A stretch of 64,000 bases of DNA. It comes from an uncultured Spirochaetaceae bacterium (GTDB taxonomy: Bacteria; Spirochaetota; Spirochaetia; Sphaerochaetales; Sphaerochaetaceae). Below are positions 35,660 through 45,207 of this stretch, one piece after another; the stretch's first letter is position 1, and every line of letters begins with the position of its first letter. The notes under the pieces were generated by a model, which did no database searches, was not told where the DNA came from, and was given only the letters and a program-made list of their open reading frames with translations. The stretch is taken from contig CALXMP010000002.1 in NCBI GenBank assembly GCA_944389505.1, forward strand, positions 216,083 through 280,082, written 5' to 3'. A program made the position numbers and the translations under genes.

Positions 35660-37783
35660 ATGTCAGAAGTAAAATCAGTTTCGGTCAGAATAGGGGATAT
35701 CGATCTTGTATTCGAGACCGGGAAAATCGCCAAGCAGGCGAACGGTGCTGTCTACGCACACTATGCGGGATCAGCAGTCATTGCGACTGTATGCTGCGGA
35801 GAGGCACCTTCGGAACCGATAGACTATGTACCGGTTTCAGTTGAGTACAACGAGAAATACTATGCAGCGGGAAAGATCCCAGGAGGATTCCTTAAGAGGG
35901 AGTCAAGGCCAAAGGATAAGGAGATACTTGTATCGAGGCTTATCGACAGACCGATGAGGCCGCTTTTCGATAAGGCATTCGGACGTGAGATCCAGATTGT
36001 ACCTACAGTCGTCTCCTCCGATATGTGCCACACCCCTGATATCGTTGCGATAAACGCAGCATCCTGCGCTGTAACCATCTCCGATATCCCGTTCTATGGT
36101 CCGATTGCGGCTGTCCGCGTCGCAAAGATCGGAAATGAGTATGTGATCAACCCGACATTCCAGCAGATGCCTGAGGCCGCACTTGATATCGTCGTTGCCG
36201 GAACGCATGATGGCATCACGATGGTAGAGGGAGGCGCAAAGGAAGTCTCTGAGGACGATATGCTCGGCGCTATCGCTGCAGCACAGCCTGTCATCACGAG
36301 AATCTGTGAGGCACAGGATGAGCTGAGGAAGATCTGCGGAAAGGAGAAGCTTCCTCTCATGGAGATCGAGGATAAGGATCTCTCATGGATGGATCCTGTA
36401 AAGGAGTATGCATATCCGCTCGAGAAGGAGGCTTCCTTCGTAAAGGGCAAGATGAACAGATATGCAGCTCTCGAGAAGGTCCATAACGACGTCAAGGAGA
36501 AGTTCGCAGAGCTCATCGCAGAGGATGAGAAGAGATCTGGCGAGATCGATAAGATGTTCGAGGAGATGGAGTATGAGATCCTCCGCTCATCGATTCTCAA
36601 TGATGGTGTCAGGACAGATGGAAGGAAGGTCACTGAGATCCGTCCTATCACATGCGAGGTCGGTGTTCTTCCTTGCACTCATGGATCTGCACTCTTCACA
36701 CGCGGCGAGACACAGTCCCTTGCTGTCACAACGCTCGGAACGGTACAGGATGAGCAGCTCTTTGATACGATTGACGGAGAGAAGACCTATTCCAACTTCA
36801 TGCTCCACTATAACTTCCCACCATACTCCGTAGGTGAGTGCGGACGTCTTACGACAGGCAGAAGGGAGATCGGACACGGACACCTTGCACAGCGCGCTCT
36901 TGAGGCAGTTGTGCCAAAGAAGGACAAGTTCCCGTACACGGTCCGCGTCGTATCGGAGATCATGGAGTCCAACGGCTCATCATCGATGGCTTCTGTCTGC
37001 GGTGGTTGTCTCTCACTCATGGATGCAGGTGTTCCTATCTCGAAGCCTGTTGCAGGTATCGCTATGGGACTCATCACAGAGGGTGCTGACTACGCAAGGT
37101 ATGTCATCCTTTCCGATATCCTCGGCGAGGAGGATCACCTCGGAGACATGGACTTCAAGGTTGCGGGAACAAAGGACGGTATCACGGCATTCCAGATGGA
37201 TATAAAGATCGCAGGCGTAACACCTGAGATCATGAGCAAGGCGCTCCAGCAGGCCAAGGATGGCAGGATGCACATCCTTTCCATCATGGCCCAGACACTC
37301 CCTGCACCGCGTGCAGAGATCTCTGAGCTTGCTCCAAAGATCCTTACGATCACAGTTCCTGAGGATAAGATTGGTGCTGTCATCGGAACAGGTGGAAAGA
37401 CAATCAAGTCGATTGCTCAGCAGTCCGGTGCGGAGATCAACATCGATGATGACGGAACTGTCATGATCTATGGCCGCAACAATGCATCGGCACAGCAGGC
37501 AAAGAACCTCGTCCTCGCAATCATCGAGGAGCCTGAGGTTGGCAGGATCTACCATGGAACGGTCAAGAGAATCGTTGATTTCGGCGCATTCATCGAGATC
37601 CTCCCTGGAAAGGAAGGCCTCTGCCACATCTCAAAGCTTGCACGCACAAGGGTGAAGAACGTCTCCGACGTCCTCTCCGTTGGCCAGCAGGTCGATGTTA
37701 AGCTCATAGAGATCGACAGGATGGGAAGGCTCAACCTCTCATACATCGATGCTCAGCCTGAAGAGACCAAGGAAAAGAAGTGA
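35660..37783 (+). CDS. pnp: Polyribonucleotide nucleotidyltransferase (PNPase)
   Basis: A 707-residue phosphorolytic 3'-5' exoribonuclease: two RNase PH domains (about 10-215 and 310-545), a KH domain (about 555-615, with IGTGGKTIKSI) and a C-terminal S1 domain (about 620-690, with GTVKRIVDFGAFIEILPGKEG). Residues such as ETQSLAVTTLGT and the FPPYSVGE core are typical. The ATG has AAGAAGGAAG upstream. The rpsO-pnp order is conserved across bacteria. The stop overlaps dut. Confidence 0.97.
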   Translation: MSEVKSVSVRIGDIDLVFETGKIAKQANGAVYAHYAGSAVIATVCCGEAPSEPIDYVPVSVEYNEKYYAAGKIPGGFLKRESRPKDKEILVSRLIDRPMRPLFDKAFGREIQIVPTVVSSDMCHTPDIVAINAASCAVTISDIPFYGPIAAVRVAKIGNEYVINPTFQQMPEAALDIVVAGTHDGITMVEGGAKEVSEDDMLGAIAAAQPVITRICEAQDELRKICGKEKLPLMEIEDKDLSWMDPVKEYAYPLEKEASFVKGKMNRYAALEKVHNDVKEKFAELIAEDEKRSGEIDKMFEEMEYEILRSSILNDGVRTDGRKVTEIRPITCEVGVLPCTHGSALFTRGETQSLAVTTLGTVQDEQLFDTIDGEKTYSNFMLHYNFPPYSVGECGRLTTGRREIGHGHLAQRALEAVVPKKDKFPYTVRVVSEIMESNGSSSMASVCGGCLSLMDAGVPISKPVAGIAMGLITEGADYARYVILSDILGEEDHLGDMDFKVAGTKDGITAFQMDIKIAGVTPEIMSKALQQAKDGRMHILSIMAQTLPAPRAEISELAPKILTITVPEDKIGAVIGTGGKTIKSIAQQSGAEINIDDDGTVMIYGRNNASAQQAKNLVLAIIEEPEVGRIYHGTVKRIVDFGAFIEILPGKEGLCHISKLARTRVKNVSDVLSVGQQVDVKLIEIDRMGRLNLSYIDAQPEETKEKK

Positions 37784-38211
37784 TCATAAAGCTTAAGCTG
37801 GATAAAGGGGCTTCGTGCCCCGTATACAGTACAGAAGGAGCCGCCGGAGCTGACATAAAAGCAGCTCCCGGCTTTTCTGCTGTAATTGATCCAGGCTGCT
37901 TCCTTGCAGTCCCTACCGGGATTTACCCAGAGATACCTGAGGGCTATGAGATACAGGTCCGCCCACGTTCGGGCCTTGCCTTCAGGCATGGTGTCACGGT
38001 CCTCAACTCTCCCGGGACCATCGACAGCGATTACAGAGGAGAGATCAAGGTGATACTCATCAACCATGGCAAGGAGCCCTTCACCGTCAATGGCGGCGAC
38101 AGGATTGCACAGCTTGTTGCAGCGCGCACGGAGATGGTATCATTCGTCGCATCGGATTCGCTTTCCGATACGGAAAGAGGGGATGGCGGGTTCGGATCGA
38201 CTGGAGTCTGA
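37780..38211 (+). CDS. dut: Deoxyuridine 5'-triphosphate nucleotidohydrolase (dUTPase)
   Basis: A 143-residue trimeric dUTPase. The five family motifs are visible: EGAAGADIKA, PRSGLAFRHGV, NSPGTIDSDYRGEI, GDRIAQLV and the glycine-rich RGDGGFGSTG near the C-terminus. It hydrolyses dUTP to dUMP and pyrophosphate. The GTG start overlaps the pnp stop (GTGA). Confidence 0.95.
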   Translation: MIIKLKLDKGASCPVYSTEGAAGADIKAAPGFSAVIDPGCFLAVPTGIYPEIPEGYEIQVRPRSGLAFRHGVTVLNSPGTIDSDYRGEIKVILINHGKEPFTVNGGDRIAQLVAARTEMVSFVASDSLSDTERGDGGFGSTGV

Positions 38212-38212
38212 G

Positions 38213-39493
38213 TTGAAGGAAAACAGGGGTTCGTACGCTCTTCTCTATCGCTATATACTCCGTGAGTTCGCCCAGAATTTCGCTGTGGCGTTCATTTTCT
38301 TCTTCTGCATATTCTTCATTAATTCGATACTTCTCCTTGTCCAGAGGATACTTCTGAGGAATATCGACATAATGACGATGCTCCAGATGGTTGCGCTCTC
38401 GATGCCTCAGTTCCTGATATACACATTCCCATTCGCATCACTTGCCGCATCCTCGATGGTCCTAGGTGACCTTGGCTCATCGAATGAGCTTCTGGCGCTC
38501 AGGAGCTCCGGGATATCATCAGGGCATGTGTACAGGCCGCTTGTCGCTGCATCAATTGTGCTCTCGATAGTCACATTCATCTTCGCCGATGTTGTCCTTC
38601 CATGGTCTTCCGTCGTCTATGAGGAGAAGCTCAATGTCCTTATGCGTGATATGCCGACATTTGAGATTGAGCCGAACAGCGTGAATACGGTCGGGAATAT
38701 CGTGCTGTCAAACGGGGAAAGCGAAGGAAATGAGATCCATGACATACTCCTTCTTTCAGATGATGAGTCAGGGCAGGCGAGGACCGTTGTCTCCGATCAT
38801 GGTACGCTTACGCTTGTCGATCCATTCAACTATATATACTCGCTAGAGCTTGAGAAGCCTGTGATACTCCTCTCCGACAGAGGGGACATAGATTCCTATG
38901 GACTCTCAGAGGCTGAGCGTGCCGTATTCTTCCTCGACTTCTCGGAGCAGATTCCATCGCTCACAAGCTCCGCTCCTGTCAATCTCTCCTCACGCGATCT
39001 TCTGCAGGGCATTGAGGAGAGAGCGGAGAGCTCAAGACGCGACAGGGCTGAATGGCACTATAGCAGGGAGGATGGAAGGCTTTCATTCGCATCAGCCCTC
39101 AAGAGCGCCTCGAGGGGAGACGGGGAGACGGATCTCCAATCGTCCCTTTCCAATGCAGAGAGCGCTATAGCAAGGTATGGGGATAAACCGCCGATCAACT
39201 TCTACTCGCAGTACTACAAAGCAGAGCTTGCGAAGAAGTTCGTGCTCTCTGCAGCATGCTTCTGCCTTACGATGATCACGCTTCCGCTCTCGATGGTCAG
39301 GGTAAAGCATGGAAAGCTTACGGGATTCGCGATCTCGCTTCTTATCGCCGTCGCATACTGGTATATGCTCTTCGGCGTTCAACTTGAGATCTTCTCGATA
39401 TCATCATCACCGTATCTTCTGATAGCCTTGCCTGATATAGTGATACTCCTTGCGGCCATTGTCCTTATATTCCGCCTCAGGAGGGCACGATGA
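38213..39493 (+). CDS. LptF/LptG family permease (first of pair, YjgP/YjgQ)
   Basis: A 426-residue inner-membrane protein with three N-terminal and three C-terminal membrane helices flanking a periplasmic beta-jellyroll-like domain, as in the permeases of the lipopolysaccharide/lipid export ABC transporter. The start is uncertain: TTG 38213 has GGAG 8 nt upstream and starts right after the dut stop, while ATG 38183 inside dut has a purine run touching it. It overlaps its partner at 39490 by ATGA. In spirochaetes without classical lipopolysaccharide the cargo is unclear. Confidence 0.82.
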   Translation: MKENRGSYALLYRYILREFAQNFAVAFIFFFCIFFINSILLLVQRILLRNIDIMTMLQMVALSMPQFLIYTFPFASLAASSMVLGDLGSSNELLALRSSGISSGHVYRPLVAASIVLSIVTFIFADVVLPWSSVVYEEKLNVLMRDMPTFEIEPNSVNTVGNIVLSNGESEGNEIHDILLLSDDESGQARTVVSDHGTLTLVDPFNYIYSLELEKPVILLSDRGDIDSYGLSEAERAVFFLDFSEQIPSLTSSAPVNLSSRDLLQGIEERAESSRRDRAEWHYSREDGRLSFASALKSASRGDGETDLQSSLSNAESAIARYGDKPPINFYSQYYKAELAKKFVLSAACFCLTMITLPLSMVRVKHGKLTGFAISLLIAVAYWYMLFGVQLEIFSISSSPYLLIALPDIVILLAAIVLIFRLRRAR

Positions 39494-40572
39494 AGATACT
39501 TACGAGATACGTCATCTTCTCGATCCTGAAGATCGCATTCGTGACGATACTGATGTTCGCTCTCATCCTTGCAGCTGTCGAGCTCTTCTCGAGGATGGAT
39601 TCGATAATGAACGGGAATATCCCGATAGCGAGCATCATCTACTATATCCTTCTGTCGCTTCCGCAGTACCTGCTGATGGTTGCCTCAATATCATTCCTGT
39701 TTGCCGTCACGTACTTCCTTTCAACGCTCACGGCGAACAATGAGGCAATCCCTATACTCAATGCAGGTGTCGGACCAGTGCGTCTCCGCATACCAATCTT
39801 CATACTCTCCGTGCTTCTTACAATCCTCGGTTCCGTATACCAGGAGAAGGCCGTCATCGCGATAAACGCGGAGAGAAGCGAGGTCGAGACAGAGCTCTTC
39901 GGGGCATCATCGACAAGGGATGCCAGGAACATAGTCCTGACAGATCCCGATGGTTATCTCATATTCACCGACAGATTCAGCGAGGCCGATGCATCGATCT
40001 ACTCTCCGGTACTCGTAAGACATACTGCATCGGGCATACAGATGAGGGTCGAGGCAGAGAGCGCATCGTGGAGCGAGGAGGATGGTGCATGGGTCTTCCA
40101 TAATGCAAGGGTCTATGAGGTGGGCGATGATTCTACCGTTGTCCCATCGATCCAGGAAGAGTTCTCCCTCTCCGATTTCGATATCGAGCCAAGGCTCTTC
40201 AGGAGCCAGAACACATCAATAGAGACAATGGACAGCGAGACTGCGCAGGAATACCTTGAACGCCTGAGGACTACGGACAGCATCACATGGCAGGAGAAGG
40301 CAACGGACTATTACAGGAGGGTATTCGCCCCGCTTGCTATCTTCGTCCTGATGTTCATCTCCGCATCGATGAGCTACCGCTTCAAGAAGAACGTCCTCCT
40401 GTTCTCTGTCATTCAGTCGCTCTCAATCGCTGTCATATACTATGTTGCCGACATGGTATTCTCCATAATGGGACATCAGGGGGCTGTATCGCCATACTCG
40501 GCTGTCATCATGCCGATTGTCATGACGATCATCCTCTCACTTATACTATCGCTTCTAGGAAGAAGAATATGA
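39490..40572 (+). CDS. LptF/LptG family permease (second of pair)
   Basis: A 360-residue membrane protein of the same family as the gene before it: N-terminal helices (about 10-100) with the typical SLPQYLLMVASISFLFAVTY, a periplasmic domain, and three C-terminal helices. Together they would form the heterodimeric permease that extracts an outer-membrane lipid for LptB-driven export. It starts inside the previous gene (ATGA) and its stop overlaps tgt (ATGA), so the operon continues. Confidence 0.84.
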   Translation: MKILTRYVIFSILKIAFVTILMFALILAAVELFSRMDSIMNGNIPIASIIYYILLSLPQYLLMVASISFLFAVTYFLSTLTANNEAIPILNAGVGPVRLRIPIFILSVLLTILGSVYQEKAVIAINAERSEVETELFGASSTRDARNIVLTDPDGYLIFTDRFSEADASIYSPVLVRHTASGIQMRVEAESASWSEEDGAWVFHNARVYEVGDDSTVVPSIQEEFSLSDFDIEPRLFRSQNTSIETMDSETAQEYLERLRTTDSITWQEKATDYYRRVFAPLAIFVLMFISASMSYRFKKNVLLFSVIQSLSIAVIYYVADMVFSIMGHQGAVSPYSAVIMPIVMTIILSLILSLLGRRI

Positions 40573-41696
40573 GCATAATCAGAATCATAAAGAACGACAG
40601 GGAGACGAAGGCAAGGCTCGGTATACTCTCATTGCCGCATGGGGATGTAGAGACACCTGCATTCATGCCTGTCGGAACGAATGGGACTGTCAAGGGAATC
40701 TACCACGATACGATCAGGAGGATAGGGTACAACCTCATCCTTGCAAATACATACCATATGTATCTGCGCCCCGGGACGGAGGTCCTTGAGAGCTTCGGCG
40801 GTCTCCATGGCTTTGCCGGATGGGATGGCAACATACTTACAGACTCCGGCGGCTTCCAGGTCTTCTCGCTCTCTGGACTGAGGAAGATCAAGGATGCCGG
40901 TGTGACCTTCCAGAGCCATATCGATGGATCTAAGCATGTATTCACCCCTGAGAAGGTTGTGGATATCCAGTCTATCATCGGTTCGGATATCGCGATGTGC
41001 CTCGATGTCTGCACACCGCCCGGGATCGAGCATAGGAATGCGAAGGAAGCATGGCGCGTTACAAAGCTCTGGGCAGAGAGATCGATAGAGGAGAGGAATA
41101 GGCTGGGGGAGAAGTTCCGCGGCAATCTCTTCGGGATTGTGCAGGGCAATTTCTATGAGGATCTCAGGAAGGAATCCGCTCTGACAATCTCCGATATGGA
41201 TTTTCCCGGCATTGCTATCGGCGGGCTTTCGGTAGGAGAGGAGAAGAACGTCTTCGAGGATATGCTTGCATATACCGCTCAGTTCATCACGCCAGAAAAG
41301 CCGAGGTATGTAATGGGCATAGGTTCCCCTGATTACATCCTCGCAGCTGTCGAGAACGGTATCGATCTCTTCGACTGCGTACTTGCAACGCGCATGGCAC
41401 GCAACGGAGGTCTATTCACCGATGATGGTGTGATAGCCCTGAAGAAAGCAGTATACAAGTTCGACCACTCTCCTGTCGTAGAGGGATGCCAGTGCACGCT
41501 CTGCAGGGAGTACTCAAAGGCTTACATGCACCATCTGATCAAATGCAATGAGATGCTTGGCGGCATGCTTGCGACAGAGCATAATCTCCAGTATCTCTAC
41601 GACCTCATGATCCGCATAAGGACTGCGATAAAGGAAGACAGGTTCAAGGAGTTCAAGGAGCAGTACCTCAGGAGATTCTATGCTTCAAAGAGCTGA
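40569..41696 (+). CDS. tgt: Queuine tRNA-ribosyltransferase
   Basis: A 375-residue TIM-barrel enzyme that swaps guanine 34 for preQ1 in tRNAs with GUN anticodons. Visible features are MPVGTNGTVKG, the active-site DSGGFQVFSL, the catalytic-aspartate region NGIDLFDCVLATRMARNG, and the zinc site in GCQCTLCREYSKAYMHHL. ATG 40569 (family start) has AGGAAGAAG upstream and overlaps the preceding stop. queA at 17 kb acts next in the same pathway. Confidence 0.95.
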   Translation: MSIIRIIKNDRETKARLGILSLPHGDVETPAFMPVGTNGTVKGIYHDTIRRIGYNLILANTYHMYLRPGTEVLESFGGLHGFAGWDGNILTDSGGFQVFSLSGLRKIKDAGVTFQSHIDGSKHVFTPEKVVDIQSIIGSDIAMCLDVCTPPGIEHRNAKEAWRVTKLWAERSIEERNRLGEKFRGNLFGIVQGNFYEDLRKESALTISDMDFPGIAIGGLSVGEEKNVFEDMLAYTAQFITPEKPRYVMGIGSPDYILAAVENGIDLFDCVLATRMARNGGLFTDDGVIALKKAVYKFDHSPVVEGCQCTLCREYSKAYMHHLIKCNEMLGGMLATEHNLQYLYDLMIRIRTAIKEDRFKEFKEQYLRRFYASKS

Positions 41697-42165
41697 CATT
41701 GAGAGACTGCTTGATGGGAAGGGATGCTCATATTCAGTAGCGGAGCATCCCGCCGTATTCACTATCGATGAGCTCTATGACCATGACATCCCGTACCGTG
41801 ACAGGATCGCAAAGAATCTCTTCCTCCGCGATGATAAGAAGAGGGCGTACTACCTTATCTCAATCGAAGGAAGCGCCAAGGCCGATCTTAAGGAACTGAG
41901 ATCCATTCTTTTTTCCCGTCCTCTGTCGTTCGCATCGGAGGAGGATCTCGGGAGGCTGCTGAAGCTCTCGAAGGGAGAGGTCACGCCATTCGGTGCTCTC
42001 AATGATGAGGAGCATAAGGTCATTGTGCGCATCAGCCAGTTCTTCAAAGGAGGAATCATCGGAGTGCATCCCAATACCAATACGGCAACGGTATTCCTCA
42101 ATGCCGATGATCTTCTCTGCATCCTCCGCGATTCCGGCATCGACGCGGATTATTTCCAGGTCTGA
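41680..42165 (+). CDS. YbaK/ProXp-type aminoacyl-tRNA deacylase (PrdX-like)
   Basis: A 161-residue single-domain editing protein. The family layout is visible in CSYSVAEHPAVFTIDEL, AKNLFLRDDKKRAYYLI, KADLKELRS and GEVTPFGALND, which matches the PrdX/ProXp-ala branch that clears Ala-tRNA(Pro). The ATG at 41680 has AGGAG upstream and overlaps tgt by 17 bp. It is the last gene of the long rimP-to-tgt run. Exact substrate is inferred from family resemblance. Confidence 0.82.
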   Translation: MLQRADIERLLDGKGCSYSVAEHPAVFTIDELYDHDIPYRDRIAKNLFLRDDKKRAYYLISIEGSAKADLKELRSILFSRPLSFASEEDLGRLLKLSKGEVTPFGALNDEEHKVIVRISQFFKGGIIGVHPNTNTATVFLNADDLLCILRDSGIDADYFQV

Positions 42166-42196
42166 CACTTTTCAGACACAGACTCTGTTTTCCCTG

Positions 42197-42205
42197 TGAT
42201 ATTAT
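42197..42205 (+). promoter_or_regulatory. Extended -10 promoter candidate for the ankyrin/DUF1266 cassette
   Basis: TG-A-TATTAT at 42197-42205 in an AT-rich patch, no clear -35. A start near 42212 would give a 44-nt leader ending in GGGAGGG before the ATG at 42256. Confidence 0.45.
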
Positions 42206-42255
42206 ATTAAAGCGCATCATCCTGCCATAGAGGATCCTGCGCTTGGGAGGGCTGA

Positions 42256-42750
42256 ATGCTTCTTGGTTCCGGTACTGCGGCCCAGAGCGTGGCGAAGCAC
42301 GATGAGTTGAAGCTTTATGAAGCGGCAGTGAGATATATAATTGCTGGAGAGATATCATATGCGGCGGAATGCCTCTGGCGGATAACGCGGCGTGATATCC
42401 ATATACTCTACAACAGAGCCCTTTGCTATTTCGCTGCCGGGAATTTCCGTGAGTGCTTCAATCTGCTGACTGAGGCGGAGGCAATGCTATCACAAGATCC
42501 AGCAACCCAGAGATGTGCACCTGATACAGTGCTCCAGTGGGAATATAGAAGTGATTTCCATCTTTCCCCGATGATGGAGGATGCCCCTGAGTGCATCAAG
42601 GCTCTGCAGATTCTGCGGATGAAGGCAGAATGCTCGGCAAAGCTAGGTCTTGATAGTGAGCTAAATGATATCAATGCAGCCCTCAATTGCCGATACAGGC
42701 ATATAAATAACCTCATAGGGAGGAATGAAGATGAAGACCACGGAAATTGA
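42256..42750 (+). CDS. Small TPR-like protein of the ankyrin cassette
   Basis: A 164-residue soluble helical protein. One or two tetratricopeptide-like helix pairs are visible (LYEAAVRYIIAGEISYAAECL, ILYNRALCYFAAGNFRECFNLL, and later ILRMKAECSAKLG). GGGAGGG precedes the ATG. Its end overlaps the first ankyrin gene by 20 bp. It has no signal peptide or catalytic motif and probably acts as a scaffold or regulator for its neighbours. I do not recognise a named family. Confidence 0.7.
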   Translation: MLLGSGTAAQSVAKHDELKLYEAAVRYIIAGEISYAAECLWRITRRDIHILYNRALCYFAAGNFRECFNLLTEAEAMLSQDPATQRCAPDTVLQWEYRSDFHLSPMMEDAPECIKALQILRMKAECSAKLGLDSELNDINAALNCRYRHINNLIGRNEDEDHGN

Positions 42751-44221
42751 GGCAGCAGTGCATGCTTACATTGAGGATAATATTGCCGTGCTTGATGGAG
42801 GTAAGACGGCTTACCATATTGCTGCAGCAAATGCTAATGCAGAGGCGCTGCGCATTCTCATCGAGCATAGCAACGATAATATAAATGCAAAGGATGATTC
42901 GGGAAGCACTCCTCTTCTTTACCTCTCGATGATCCGGGCAGATAGCACACTTGCAACTGAAGAGGAGATTGGAGAGTCAGCAAGGCTTCTCCTGGAGAAT
43001 GGCGCGAGAGTTACAAGATCCGGGAATAATACAACAGCGCTTATCGAGGCATGCAGATATGCGCATCTTTCCATCGTTGAGGCGATGATAGATAGCGGTG
43101 CTAGGCTTACTGGCACTACAGCGCAGGGACTCAATGCGCTCCATGTTGCAGCGGAAGCAGCCGGGCTTGCTTCCGGCAATATAAAGGCAGCGGAGACCCG
43201 CATAGCGGATTTTGGAAACACCTGGTATCCCGACAGTATGAAGAAGATGACATATGAGGATCTTGAGAGGGCCAGAAAACGTGAGGAGCGGGTACTTGGA
43301 ATCATAAGGCTTCTGCTTGAAAGCGGCCAGATCGATCCTGAGGACAGGAGCGATTCGGGAAAGACTCCGTTTGATACTGCAACGGAACTGAAGGGCAAGA
43401 AGGCTTCTGCGCTTCTCAAAGGGCTTGATCCTGATAATCCCCATGATGCCGCAACAGGTGGGATGGATATCTTCCAGGCACTATGGATGAATGACAATGA
43501 GGCCGTGAAGGCGATACTGGAGGACAATCCGGATCTTGGCGAGGAATGCAGCTGCCGTGATATGCACGACTTCATTGGTCTTCCACCTCTGTCTGCATCG
43601 CTGGCATGGATGAATACAGAGGCAGCGCTTATGCTTCTTGAGGCAGGAGCCAATCCTGTGCCTCTCAATACTGAAGGGCGATCATCTGCATTTTCCGTGC
43701 TTCTGAAGAGCGCAGGATCGGATGCGCATGGATGGGAGAGGGCAGAGCCGGTGCTTGAATCCTTCCTAGTCCATGGATGGGACCCGGAGAAGTCTGTAGA
43801 CAGATTCGGAGAGAGTGCTCTATCTCTTGCATGCACCGATGCAGATGAGACAGGGGTTGAGTTCATCAAGTATCTGGTAAGGCATGGGGCTGATGTGAAT
43901 GCGCGCGATGACAGAGGACGCACTCCATTGATGAAGCTCTTTGGTGAGCGCCATATCATGAACAGGGCTCTGGATGCTCTGGAGATTCTGCTTGATAAGG
44001 GCGCAGATATGAATGCCGCAGACAATGATGGCAATACCGTTCTGCATTATATCGCTGACTCGTCATCCCGCAACGAGGCTAAGGATGCCCTGGAGATTCT
44101 GCTTGATTACGGCGATGTCGATGCCGAGGCAGTGAATAATGACGGAAAGACCGCTCTCGATAATGCCCAGTACTGGGAAAATGAATCGTTGATAAAGCTG
44201 ATTCTGTCCCTTACCATTTAA
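42731..44221 (+). CDS. Ankyrin repeat protein (496 aa)
   Basis: A cytosolic protein of two ankyrin blocks: about 20-240 (GKTAYHIAAANANAEAL..., GSTPLLYLS, NTTALIEACRYAHLSIV, GLNALHVAAEA) and about 255-496 (LPPLSASLAWMNTEAAL, ESALSLACTDADETGVEF, GRTPLMKLFGERH, GNTVLHYIAD, GKTALDNAQYW). A charged linker lies between them. ATG 42731 is preferred since GGGAGG lies 7 nt upstream. ATG 42725 is the alternative. Ankyrin arrays bind other proteins. The partner is unknown but two neighbours are good candidates. Confidence 0.82.
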   Translation: MKTTEIEAAVHAYIEDNIAVLDGGKTAYHIAAANANAEALRILIEHSNDNINAKDDSGSTPLLYLSMIRADSTLATEEEIGESARLLLENGARVTRSGNNTTALIEACRYAHLSIVEAMIDSGARLTGTTAQGLNALHVAAEAAGLASGNIKAAETRIADFGNTWYPDSMKKMTYEDLERARKREERVLGIIRLLLESGQIDPEDRSDSGKTPFDTATELKGKKASALLKGLDPDNPHDAATGGMDIFQALWMNDNEAVKAILEDNPDLGEECSCRDMHDFIGLPPLSASLAWMNTEAALMLLEAGANPVPLNTEGRSSAFSVLLKSAGSDAHGWERAEPVLESFLVHGWDPEKSVDRFGESALSLACTDADETGVEFIKYLVRHGADVNARDDRGRTPLMKLFGERHIMNRALDALEILLDKGADMNAADNDGNTVLHYIADSSSRNEAKDALEILLDYGDVDAEAVNNDGKTALDNAQYWENESLIKLILSLTI

Positions 44222-44224
44222 GAT

Positions 44225-45196
44225 ATGATGACTGATCAGGCTTTCATGAACGCCTGCCGCAATGGGCAGAAAAGCGTTGTAGGCATATTTCTGAAGAAGG
44301 GGGGAATCGATCTCTCTAAGCGTGATGCCGGAGGCAATACACCGCTGCATTACGCAGCAGAGAAGGGCTATCGTGATATTGTCAGGATGCTTCTGGATAA
44401 CGGTGCGGATCCAACAATCCAGAACAATAAGGGCGATACACCGCTTCATGCTGCATCGCTATCTGGCAATAAGGAGATTCTCCGTCTTCTCATTGATAGC
44501 GGCGCTGATATTAATGCGCAGGACAACGAGGGTCTTACGCCGCTCATGATTCTCCTCGGCAGGAAGAGGACTGATGCTGCGCTCTTTCTCCTTGACTCCG
44601 GTGCAGATCCGGATATCTCCGATAACGATGGTAACAGAGCCATTGATTATGCGTCCTCTAATGGTCTTAAGGATGTTGTAGCCAGGCTCCCATCCCGCTC
44701 TGGAACCGATGCAGGAGGCAATACACCGCTTCATCAGGCTGTATTCAATGGGCAGGGTGAGATTGTGAAGGCCCTCATTGCTTCTTCGCCAGAGCTGCTT
44801 GACTTGGCAAACGATGATGGATATACGCCCCTTGTTCTTGCATGTATGCGCGGCAATCTTATGGTAATGGAGCTGCTCATTGCTTCCGGGGCAGATGCGG
44901 ATAAGACTGACAGGGATGGGAATACACCTCTTCACTATGCAGCATACAGTGGCAGTAGATTCATTGTGAAAGCTCTCGCGGATCATGGGGCTTCAATCAA
45001 TTCCAGGAATATGAGAGGAGAGACACCGCTGATCATCGCATCAAGGGAAGGGCATAGCGATACTGTCAGGATTATTATCGATCACGGAGTGGATATCAAT
45101 GCTGCGGATAATCAGCAGCATACAGCACTCTACTATGCATCGGAGCGTGGATACATCGAGATTACGGAGATGCTCATTGCCGCAGGTGCGGAATAA
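44225..45196 (+). CDS. Ankyrin repeat protein (323 aa)
   Basis: A nearly pure ankyrin array of about nine repeats with canonical GNTPLHYAAEKGYRDIVRML and GADINAQDNEGLTPLM consensus, much better conserved than in the previous gene. It starts 3 bp after the previous stop without a clear ribosome site, so translation is probably coupled. It has no signal or catalytic domain. The DUF1266 gene follows after 11 bp. The strong consensus suggests recent expansion or strong structural selection. Confidence 0.85.
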   Translation: MMTDQAFMNACRNGQKSVVGIFLKKGGIDLSKRDAGGNTPLHYAAEKGYRDIVRMLLDNGADPTIQNNKGDTPLHAASLSGNKEILRLLIDSGADINAQDNEGLTPLMILLGRKRTDAALFLLDSGADPDISDNDGNRAIDYASSNGLKDVVARLPSRSGTDAGGNTPLHQAVFNGQGEIVKALIASSPELLDLANDDGYTPLVLACMRGNLMVMELLIASGADADKTDRDGNTPLHYAAYSGSRFIVKALADHGASINSRNMRGETPLIIASREGHSDTVRIIIDHGVDINAADNQQHTALYYASERGYIEITEMLIAAGAE

Positions 45197-45207
45197 GGAG
45201 GATACAT

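Noticed and set aside
42919..44034. Minus-strand frame of 371 codons opposite the ankyrin gene
   Set aside because: Its Ser/Arg-rich translation is typical of antisense to repeat genes. The plus strand carries clear ankyrin repeats.
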